Shown: in pieces, positions 23,018 to 28,266 of the stretch
How positions within the stretch are numbered: position 1 is the stretch's first letter
How the letters are laid out: every line of letters starts with the position of its first letter
Assembly: GCA_002437415.1 (NCBI GenBank)
Contig: DJPL01000037.1
Location: forward strand, 1-28,266
Direction of reading: 5' to 3'
From: Ruminococcaceae bacterium UBA6413
Lineage (GTDB): Bacteria > Bacillota > Clostridia > Oscillospirales > Ruminococcaceae
DNA: 28,266 nt
Translations under genes and position numbers: made by a program
The notes under the pieces: model-generated
Databases searched by the model: none
Told to the model about the DNA's origin: nothing
The model's input: the letters and a program-made list of their open reading frames with translations, nothing else

Positions 23018-23047
23018 TAACGGCATCTTAGATGCCGTTATTTTTTT
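23018..23047 (+). terminator. Terminator of the BMP lipoprotein gene
   Basis: Perfect 10-bp stem TAACGGCATC/GATGCCGTTA with a 3-nt loop, then TTTTTTT. Confidence 0.93.
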
Positions 23048-23050
23048 GCC

Positions 23051-23079
23051 TTGACATTTGTTCTATTTTGAACTATAAT
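23051..23079 (+). promoter_or_regulatory. Consensus sigma-A promoter of the marR-tauE operon
   Basis: TTGACA, exactly 17 nt, TATAAT: a perfect match at both hexamers. Its spacer is almost filled by operator 1. A promoter this strong normally needs repression, in line with the operators. Confidence 0.93.
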
Positions 23080-23099
23080 AAAATTGTTCAAAATAGAAC
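23060..23099 (+). promoter_or_regulatory. Paired MarR-type operators
   Basis: GTTCTATTTTGAAC (23060-23073) and GTTCAAAATAGAAC (23086-23099) are exact reverse complements, and each half is itself a GTTC-N6-GAAC dyad. Centres are 26 bp apart. The first lies between -35 and -10, the second starts at the predicted +1. This arrangement suits autorepression by the MarR protein encoded next; binding is inferred. Confidence 0.85.
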
Positions 23100-23113
23100 T
23101 AAAGGAGCTTTAT

Positions 23114-23548
23114 ATGACTATAAATCAATTTTGGGAATTTATCCTCCTGCTTGAGAAAGAATACATCTCGTACCGCAAAAAAATCATGAACAGGTTTTCC
23201 CTGTCGGCGGCAGAAACGGATATACTTATGTTCCTGTCAAACAACCCGCAGTATGATACCGCCGCGGATATCTCAAGGATACGAAAAATACCGAAGTCGC
23301 AGGTATCGACCTCGGTAAAATCGCTGTGTGAAAAAGGCTATCTGCATACCGACTACAAAGACAACAACCGCAAAAGCATACATCTGAGCTTATCAGAAAG
23401 CGCATTATCGGTCGCGGAATACGGAAAAACGGTGCAGGGTGAATTTGCGGCTCTGCTCTTTTCGGGATTTACTGAAGAAGAAAAGACAGAATTTGAAAAG
23501 CTACATATAAAAATAGCCGACAACATCAAAAGAATAAAGGAGCAGTGA
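23114..23548 (+). CDS. MarR family transcriptional regulator
   Basis: 144 residues. Winged helix-turn-helix: FSLSAAETDILMFLSNNPQYDTAADISRIRKIPKSQVSTSVKSL with recognition helix SQVSTSVKSLCEKGYL, and wing TDYKDNNRKSIHLSLSE. Flanking helices form the dimer region. The frame opens 10 codons earlier inside operator 2, but AAAGGAG 6 nt before ATG 23114 fixes the start. Likely represses its own operon through the two operators and is released by a ligand connected with the permease downstream. The ligand is unknown. Confidence 0.93.
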   Translation: MTINQFWEFILLLEKEYISYRKKIMNRFSLSAAETDILMFLSNNPQYDTAADISRIRKIPKSQVSTSVKSLCEKGYLHTDYKDNNRKSIHLSLSESALSVAEYGKTVQGEFAALLFSGFTEEEKTEFEKLHIKIADNIKRIKEQ

Positions 23549-23550
23549 AT

Positions 23551-24327
23551 ATGGAATATGTAATTACCGTTTTGGTGTGCCTGTTTGCAGGTATCGGCGC
23601 GGGGCTCGGCACAGGTTTTGCGGGTATGAGCGCGGCGGCTGTGATAACCCCACTGCTTGTAACGTTTCTCGGCATTGAGCCTTACACTGCGGTCGGCATA
23701 GCGCTTGCGTCCGATGTCCTTGCGAGTGCGATTTCCGCATATACTTACGGCAAAAACAAGAACCTCGACATTAAAAACGGCATTGTAATGATGGTAACGG
23801 TGCTTATTTTCACGGTTGTCGGAAGCTATGTTTCAAGCCTTGTGCCGTCGGTCACAATGGGTAACTTCTCCGTGTTTATGACCCTTATCCTCGGTATAAA
23901 ATTCATTGTAAAGCCCGTTATGACCACAAAAGCCGATATGGCAGCTGTGTCGGCAAGGTCGAGGATCATAAAATCCATAGTATGCGGAACTATAGTGGGC
24001 TTTATCTGCGGCTTTATCGGAGCCGGCGGCGGAATGATGATGCTTCTGCTGCTTACATCGGCTATGGGCTATGAACTGAAAACCGCAGTCGGCACAAGCG
24101 TATTCATTATGACGTTTACAGCACTGACAGGCTCGATATCGCACTTTGCGATAGGCGGTATGCCCGATGTACTGCCGTTTGTCCTGTGCATTATATTCAC
24201 GCTGATATTTGCAAGGATAGCCGCAAAGATCGCCAACAAGGCAAGCGCACGGACGCTTAACCGTGTTACAGGCATTATACTTGTGATCTTAGGCGTGGTC
24301 GTACTGGGATTTTCGTTTATTAACTGA
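23551..24327 (+). CDS. TauE/SafE family membrane permease
   Basis: 258 residues with about seven to eight membrane segments. Two related halves, each opening with a Gly-rich motif: GAGLGTGFAGMSAAAVITPLL near the N-terminus and GFICGFIGAGGGMMMLLLL near residue 150. This is the TauE/SafE (DUF81) pattern, a family linked to export of sulfite, sulfoacetate and other organosulfur or organic anions. The ATG at 23551 is 8 nt past AAGGAG; a GTG two codons earlier is too close to it. It starts 2 nt after the marR stop and ends before a strong terminator, so it is surely controlled by the MarR protein. The real substrate is unknown. Confidence 0.9.
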   Translation: MEYVITVLVCLFAGIGAGLGTGFAGMSAAAVITPLLVTFLGIEPYTAVGIALASDVLASAISAYTYGKNKNLDIKNGIVMMVTVLIFTVVGSYVSSLVPSVTMGNFSVFMTLILGIKFIVKPVMTTKADMAAVSARSRIIKSIVCGTIVGFICGFIGAGGGMMMLLLLTSAMGYELKTAVGTSVFIMTFTALTGSISHFAIGGMPDVLPFVLCIIFTLIFARIAAKIANKASARTLNRVTGIILVILGVVVLGFSFIN

Positions 24328-24356
24328 ATGATAATGTACTGGCTTAGATATACACA

Positions 24357-24384
24357 AAAGCGGAGCGCCGAAGCGCTCCGCTTT
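24357..24384. terminator. Bidirectional terminator between tauE and the feo operon
   Basis: Perfect 12-bp stem AAAGCGGAGCGC/GCGCTCCGCTTT with tetraloop CGAA. T-rich on the plus side (TTTGATCTTTATTTCTTT), shorter TTTTGTG on the minus side. It separates convergent operons. Confidence 0.88.
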
Positions 24385-24389
24385 GATCT

Positions 24390-24593
24390 TTATTTCTTTG
24401 TCTTGTTTTGTGACGCCGCCTGAGGAGCTGAACTGCATCCGTGGCACTGGGCACAGTGTCCGCTGCAACCGCCTACACAGCCGCCACAGGTGAACTTGCC
24501 CTTTTTCTTGTCACTTACAAGCTTGTGAATGATCAGTATGACCACTGCAAGTAAAATTACCGCTACGATTATTGAACCTATGATAGGATCCAT
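24390..24593 (-). CDS. FeoB-associated Cys-rich membrane protein
   Basis: 67 residues: one membrane segment (about 3-24), a Lys-rich turn SDKKKGK, then CGGCVGGCSGHCAQCHGC with six cysteines and two histidines, and a polar tail. This matches the small FeoB-associated Cys-rich family (PF12669 type) found after feoB in Firmicutes. The cysteines could hold Fe(II) or relay it at the inner face of the membrane; the role is not proven. ATG 24593 has AAGGAG 8 nt upstream, so the GTG 3 codons earlier is not used. Last gene of the feo operon, 34 nt after feoB. Confidence 0.92.
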   Translation of the reverse strand: MDPIIGSIIVAVILLAVVILIIHKLVSDKKKGKFTCGGCVGGCSGHCAQCHGCSSAPQAASQNKTKK

Positions 24594-24627
24594 AAAGATC
24601 ACTCCTTTTTATTTCTGAAATAAGATC

Positions 24628-27204
24628 TTACTTTGAAACCTTAACCTTAACGCCGAGCTTCTTGCTCTCCTTGTAAGGACGAACGAGAAGGTAGATAAGA
24701 GCGGCAAGGAGAAGAACTGCAACGATAAGACCGATGATATCGCCGGCACCTGCAAGAGCACCTGTGAAGAGCTTACCGAAGTAGTTGATCATAAGAGCGA
24801 TTACATAAGCGAAACCGCACTCATAACCGATTGCGAACCAGAACCACTTAGCGTTGTTCATTTCACGTTTGATAGCACCCATAGCTGCGAAGCAAGGAGC
24901 GCAGAGGAGGTTGAATACGAGGAATGACATACCGGTTACTGTTGTGAAGCTTGCAGCAAGTGTCTGCCATACAGTAGCGTCGCCGCTTCCGTAGAGGATA
25001 CCCATTGTTGCAACGATGTTTTCCTTTGCAACAAGACCTGTAACAGTCGCAACAGTTGCCTGCCAATCGCCCCAGCCAAGAGGAGCGAATATCCAGCAGA
25101 TAGCCTTACCGATATTAGCTAAGATACTGCAATCCATCTGTTCTTCAGAGAGCATCTGGAATGTACCGTCTACCCAGCCGAAGAATGATGTGAACCAAAC
25201 TACGATAGTTGAAAGGAGGATGATTGTACCTGCCTTCTTGATGAATGACCAGCCACGCTCCCACATTGAACGGAGTACATTGCCTACTGTAGGAATGTGG
25301 TAAGCGGGAAGCTCCATAACGAACGGAGCAGGATCGCCTGCAAACATCTTTGTCTTCTTAAGAATGATACCTGAAACAATGATTGCCGCCATACCGAGGA
25401 AGTATGCGCCTGTTGCGATCCAGGGAGAACCGCCGAAGATAGCACCTGCAATCATTGCTATGAACGGCTGCTTAGCGCCGCAGGGGATAAAAGTTGTTGT
25501 CATGATCGTCATACGACGGTCACGTTCGTTTTCAATTGTTCTTGATGCCATGATGCCGGGGATACCACAACCTGTACCGACAAGGATCGGTATGAATGAC
25601 TTGCCTGAAAGACCGAACTTTCTGAAGATACGGTCAAGTACAAATGCGATACGAGCCATATAACCGCAAGCTTCAAGGATAGCAAGCAGAATGAACAGTA
25701 CGAGCATCTGAGGAACGAAGCCGAGGACTGCACCTACACCGGCGATGATACCGTCAAGGATAAGACCCTTTAACCAGTCAACGCAGTTTACAGCGTCAAG
25801 ACCCTGTTCAACAAGTACGGGGATACCGGGTACCCAAACACCGTAGTTTGCGGGATCGGGCTCTTCAAATGCTTCTTCGCCGCCGTCTTCGAAATACTTA
25901 ACAGCGTCAAGATAAGTGATACCGAGTGTTGAATCTTCATCGGCATCTGCGGGGATCTCACTGTAGTAAACTGTAAGCTGGCTTACTTCAAGTGTTTCCT
26001 CATCTTCAACGTCGATCTGAACTGAGGGGTTTTCGCCTTCGGGCTTGTATGCCTTGAGTGTTGCCAGAGCGGCAGCAGCGTCAAAGTCGTCGCCGTCAGC
26101 TTCGATCTTGTCTGCAAGGCTTACTTCTTCTGTTTCGCCGTCATCATTTGTAGCTTCAAATGTAACGAAACCGTCAATTGCGCTCATAGCGTCTGAGTAA
26201 GCGCCTGATGCGTCTTCATAATCGGCAGAACCTATGCTGAATAAGTGCCAGCCGTCACCGAACAGTCCGTCGTTTGCCCAGTCTGTAGCAGCAGTACCAA
26301 CTGTTACCATTGAGATATAGTAAACGAGGAACATAATTACTGCGAATATCGGGAGAGCCGCAAAACGGTTTGTAACGACCTTATCGATCTTATCCGAGGT
26401 TGTCAGCTGACCTGCCGATTTCTTCTTGTAGCAGCCCTTGATGATCTCTGCTATGTAAACGTATCTTTCGTTTGTGATAATGCTTTCTGCGTCATCGTCA
26501 AGCTCTTTTTCAACGTTCTTGATGTCTTCGTCAATGTGAGCCATTACCGAGCTGTCAAGGTTCAGCTTTTCGATAACCTTATCGTCACGCTCAAAGAGCT
26601 TGATTGCGTACCATCTCTGCTGCTCTTCGGGCATTGAGTGTACAGCGGCTTCTTCGATATGTGCGATAGTGTGCTCTACGGGGCCTGAGAATGTGTGCAT
26701 AGGAACTGTCTTGCCGTTCTTTGCGGCTTCAACTGCTGCGTCGGCAGCTTCCTTGATGCCTGTGCCCTTAAGAGCAGAAATTTCAACTACCTTGCATCCG
26801 AGCTCTCTTGAAAGCTCTTCAATGTTTATCTTATCGCCGTTCTTCTTTACGATATCCATCATATTGATGGCAATTACAACAGGAATGCCGAGCTCTGTCA
26901 GCTGTGTTGTAAGGTAAAGGTTTCTTTCGAGGTTAGTACCGTCGATGATATTCAGGATAGCATCGGGGCGCTCTTCGATAAGATAGTTTCTTGCAACTAC
27001 TTCTTCAAGTGTGTAGGGTGACAGTGAATAAATACCGGGTAAGTCGGTGATTACTACGCCGTCGCTCTTCTTGAGCTTACCCTCTTTCTTTTCAACGGTA
27101 ACACCGGGCCAGTTACCAACGAACTGGTTTGAACCTGTGAGAGCGTTGAACAATGTGGTTTTGCCGCAGTTAGGGTTACCTGCGAGCGCGATCTTAAGAC
27201 TCAT
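24628..27204 (-). CDS. feoB: Ferrous iron transport protein B
   Basis: 858 residues. GTP-driven Fe(II) uptake across the cytoplasmic membrane. G domain: G1 GNPNCGKT (9-16), G2 region FVGNWPGVTVE, G3 DLPG (54-57), G4 NMMD (114-117), G5 SALKG. A guanine-dissociation-inhibitor-like helical domain covers about 170-265, then the membrane part from about 281. Conserved gate cysteines GTGCGIPG (about 543-550) and FIPCGAKQP (572-580) are present. Unusual: between the first membrane segment (281-303) and the next Gate segment (GVGAVLGFVPQ, 489-499) there is an added acidic region, about 322-455, rich in Asp/Glu/Ala. Standard FeoB proteins are about 650-770 residues. Ribosome site GAGAGG before the ATG. 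Confidence 0.97.
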   Translation of the reverse strand: MSLKIALAGNPNCGKTTLFNALTGSNQFVGNWPGVTVEKKEGKLKKSDGVVITDLPGIYSLSPYTLEEVVARNYLIEERPDAILNIIDGTNLERNLYLTTQLTELGIPVVIAINMMDIVKKNGDKINIEELSRELGCKVVEISALKGTGIKEAADAAVEAAKNGKTVPMHTFSGPVEHTIAHIEEAAVHSMPEEQQRWYAIKLFERDDKVIEKLNLDSSVMAHIDEDIKNVEKELDDDAESIITNERYVYIAEIIKGCYKKKSAGQLTTSDKIDKVVTNRFAALPIFAVIMFLVYYISMVTVGTAATDWANDGLFGDGWHLFSIGSADYEDASGAYSDAMSAIDGFVTFEATNDDGETEEVSLADKIEADGDDFDAAAALATLKAYKPEGENPSVQIDVEDEETLEVSQLTVYYSEIPADADEDSTLGITYLDAVKYFEDGGEEAFEEPDPANYGVWVPGIPVLVEQGLDAVNCVDWLKGLILDGIIAGVGAVLGFVPQMLVLFILLAILEACGYMARIAFVLDRIFRKFGLSGKSFIPILVGTGCGIPGIMASRTIENERDRRMTIMTTTFIPCGAKQPFIAMIAGAIFGGSPWIATGAYFLGMAAIIVSGIILKKTKMFAGDPAPFVMELPAYHIPTVGNVLRSMWERGWSFIKKAGTIILLSTIVVWFTSFFGWVDGTFQMLSEEQMDCSILANIGKAICWIFAPLGWGDWQATVATVTGLVAKENIVATMGILYGSGDATVWQTLAASFTTVTGMSFLVFNLLCAPCFAAMGAIKREMNNAKWFWFAIGYECGFAYVIALMINYFGKLFTGALAGAGDIIGLIVAVLLLAALIYLLVRPYKESKKLGVKVKVSK

Positions 27205-27234
27205 TAAGATTGTTCCTCTCTTTCTGTAAACGGC

Positions 27235-27248
27235 TTAGCTTGCGCTAA
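27235..27248. promoter_or_regulatory. TTAG-N6-CTAA dyad between feoA and feoB
   Basis: TTAGCTTGCGCTAA, a match to the dyad class repeated upstream of the operon. It lies 31 nt upstream of feoB, which suggests a second control point or an internal promoter, though no good -35/-10 pair was seen. Confidence 0.6.
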
Positions 27249-27284
27249 CCCATTTTGTTAAGCGTTTAAATTCAGGTCGTAGGC

Positions 27285-27506
27285 TTATTCAACCTCAACC
27301 ATTTCGGCATCGGCCTTTCTGAGTGAAAGCTCGTAGCCTCTTACGGTTACTTCAACGGGATCGCCTAAAGGTGCTACCTTACGAATGTAAACCTCAACAC
27401 CCTTTGTAAGACCCATATCCATAATTCTGCGCTTGATCGCGCCTTCACCGTGCAGCTTAACCACCTTGACGGTTTCGCCGACAGTTGCCTGCTTTAATGT
27501 CTTCAT
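27285..27506 (-). CDS. feoA: FeoA domain protein (second of the operon)
   Basis: 73 residues, SH3-like FeoA fold: LKQATVGETVKVVKLHGEGAIKRRIMDMGLTKGVEVYIRKVAPLGDPVEVTVRGYELSLRKADAEMVEVE covers the usual strands, with the signature RRIMDMGLTKG and APLGDPVEV. FeoA assists FeoB at the cytoplasmic face, probably by binding its GTPase domain. The open frame begins 12 codons earlier, but AGGAGG before ATG 27506 sets the start. It lies 81 nt upstream of feoB, with a dyad in the gap. Confidence 0.95.
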   Translation of the reverse strand: MKTLKQATVGETVKVVKLHGEGAIKRRIMDMGLTKGVEVYIRKVAPLGDPVEVTVRGYELSLRKADAEMVEVE

Positions 27507-27538
27507 CAGTTTTCCTCCTCTATCCTCTATCATAAGAA

Positions 27539-27751
27539 TCATATCATGATTCTTTGTGCCATTTCCTTGCTTATCGCAACTCTTGCTTCTTTTACGTTTA
27601 CGATAAGATTTCCGTTTACTGTTGTAACGACCTTTACGTTACCGCCGACTACAAAGCCTAAGTTTTCAAGATGCTTCTTGACCTCGGGACTTCCGCCGAT
27701 CTTCTTTATGATGTTTTCTTCTCCTTCAGATGCGAGTACCAGCGGCATCAT
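27539..27751 (-). CDS. feoA: FeoA domain protein (first of the operon)
   Basis: 70 residues, FeoA-like SH3 fold: MPLVLASEGEENIIKKIGGSPEVKKHLENLGFVVGGNVKVV, ending NVKEARVAISKEMAQRIMI. More divergent than the second FeoA: the helix is HLENLGF instead of RIMDMGL, and the Pro-Leu-Gly loop is replaced by VNGNLIV. Two FeoA proteins before FeoB is a common clostridial arrangement; the first may have a distinct regulatory job. Two ATGs stand side by side (27751 and 27748); GAGAGG is about 10 nt from the first, so that is used. First gene of the operon, 119 nt from the predicted transcription start. Confidence 0.92.
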   Translation of the reverse strand: MMPLVLASEGEENIIKKIGGSPEVKKHLENLGFVVGGNVKVVTTVNGNLIVNVKEARVAISKEMAQRIMI

Positions 27752-27795
27752 AGAACGTCATCCTCTCTTTTGCTCGGACTAAAAAGTAAATTCTG

Positions 27796-27868
27796 ATCCG
27801 ATTAGCAGGTGCTAATCGGATTAGAATGTACTAACCTCACTATTAAATAAAAGGTTAGCACTTGCTAA
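27796..27868. promoter_or_regulatory. Cluster of three TTAG-N6-CTAA dyads in the feo leader
   Basis: Site 1 is 27802-27815 (TTAGCAGGTGCTAA), inside a perfect 12-bp inverted repeat ATCCGATTAGCA-GG-TGCTAATCGGAT (27796-27821). Site 2 is 27821-27834 (TTAGAATGTACTAA). Site 3 is 27855-27868 (TTAGCACTTGCTAA) at the predicted transcription start. The half-sites recall those of DtxR/IdeR-family iron regulators (TTAG...CTAA). Repression by an Fe-loaded regulator is inferred. Confidence 0.75.
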
Positions 27869-27876
27869 CAAAAAAT

Positions 27877-27905
27877 ATTTTACTCACCCTCGGGCAATTT
27901 GTCAA
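27877..27905 (-). promoter_or_regulatory. Sigma-A promoter of the feo operon
   Basis: Minus strand TTGACA, 17 nt, TAAAAT. Predicted start near 27870, just before dyad site 3; a further dyad lies upstream at 27964. Confidence 0.78.
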
Positions 27906-27963
27906 GCAAAATTGATAATGCTAAAGCGGATTACAAAAAGTTTGTTTATTCTAACTTAAATCG

Positions 27964-27977
27964 TTAGCACTATCTAA
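27964..27977. promoter_or_regulatory. Upstream TTAG-N6-CTAA dyad
   Basis: TTAGCACTATCTAA, about 60 bp upstream of the feo -35. It may act on feo by looping or belong to a divergent transcript to the right. Confidence 0.5.
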
Positions 27978-27984
27978 CCGCCGA

Positions 27985-28266
27985 TTTGTGTATTTTCCCG
28001 AAACAGGATTTACAAGTGTTGCATATACAGGTAAATGCAGAATGTAAAGTTAAGGTAAAAATCTTTAGTCGGCTTGTAAAAAACTATTTTATAAAAGTGC
28101 GCACGGCTCATTTTTTAGTATGTGGAGAAAGTCTGGCTTTAGTGTGCTTCTGTTATACTGTTTTAGTAATTTACATTGTTAGCAGGCTACCGATAGTGCC
28201 TTTTGTCAGATAGCACTTCTCGGGTTCGCTATTCCATTTGATGACGTTGCTACTATGTGTGAGGGA
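27985..28266. other. Right-edge intergenic DNA without a supported gene
   Basis: AT-rich. A 75-codon open frame crosses it, but it has no ribosome site and its residues look random. A 15-nt match to the terminator region at 19121-19135 lies at 28096-28110, reverse orientation. A TATACT near 28155 could be a -10 for a plus-strand gene beyond the window. Nothing further seen. Confidence 0.4.

Noticed and set aside
25840..26241. FeoB insertion as a frameshift or sequencing artefact
   Set aside because: The frame is continuous, codon use is like the flanks, and the downstream Gate and Cys motifs are intact and in frame.
27796..27821. Reading the 12-bp feo inverted repeat as a Fur box or as a riboswitch or terminator
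   Set aside because: It does not resemble the Fur GATAATGATAATCATTATC pattern, has no T-tract for termination, and the same dyad core recurs four more times nearby, which points to a DNA-binding site.
27986..28213. Possible small gene of 75 codons at the right edge
   Set aside because: No Shine-Dalgarno sequence, no family resemblance, AT-rich intergenic composition.
1..28266. CRISPR array, prophage, transposase, tRNA or rRNA
   Set aside because: No regularly spaced repeats, integrase or transposase motifs, or cloverleaf sequences were found on either strand by eye.

Overview
The window looks like a chromosomal segment of an anaerobic Gram-positive gut bacterium, most like Ruminococcaceae/Oscillospirales (Ruminococcus or [Eubacterium] siraeum type). 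The reasons are moderate GC, strong AGGAGG-type ribosome sites with some TTG starts, sigma-A promoters of the Firmicutes TGTGnTAWAMT type, lipoproteins with no outer-membrane genes, pyruvate formate-lyase, a clostridial FeoA/FeoA/FeoB/Cys-rich iron operon, and a wall-sorting-like C-terminus. The genus is inferred from gene style only. No rRNA, tRNA, CRISPR array, phage gene or transposase was seen.

Layout. (a) 211-6412, minus strand: two surface-glycan transcription units. One is GT4 - COG5610-like protein - GT2 from a promoter at 6472-6500. The other is ABC permease - ABC ATPase - NYN/PIN-like protein from a promoter at 3028-3056, ending at a repeated terminator hairpin. (b) 6533-9781, minus: pflB-pflA behind a structured leader that reads as a divergent pfl/ZTP riboswitch with an attenuator. 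(c) 9837-12187, minus: a GNAT acetyltransferase, and a paaK-type CoA ligase paired with a tandem-ACT protein. (d) 12326-13819, plus: a membrane-anchored secreted protein with an Amidase_6 domain, then a GC-rich hairpin block. (e) 14076-16529, minus: a zinc-ribbon membrane protein and an FGGY sugar kinase. (f) 16570-18858, plus: a secreted 5'-nucleotidase with a C-terminal anchor. (g) 19116-21703, minus: a PflX-like radical SAM protein and a PrsA-like foldase lipoprotein. (h) 21748-24384, plus: a BMP-family lipoprotein, then a MarR regulator and TauE/SafE permease behind a near-ideal promoter with two operators. (i) 24390-27977, minus: the ferrous iron operon feoA-feoA-feoB-small Cys-rich protein, with a family of TTAG-N6-CTAA dyads at its control region and between feoA and feoB.

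How it works together. Most of the window is core physiology: surface polysaccharide synthesis and export, mixed-acid fermentation, aryl-acid activation, nucleotide salvage, envelope protein folding and Fe(II) uptake. The new material is mainly regulatory and architectural: the five TTAG-N6-CTAA dyads around feo, the paired MarR operators, the pflB leader, a two-copy terminator-like repeat placed after unrelated genes, an acidic insertion of about 130 residues in FeoB, and a disordered N-terminal extension of about 190 residues on the export permease. I found no gene cluster that amounts to a clearly new multi-gene system. All database-dependent statements are from memory of families; no search was run.
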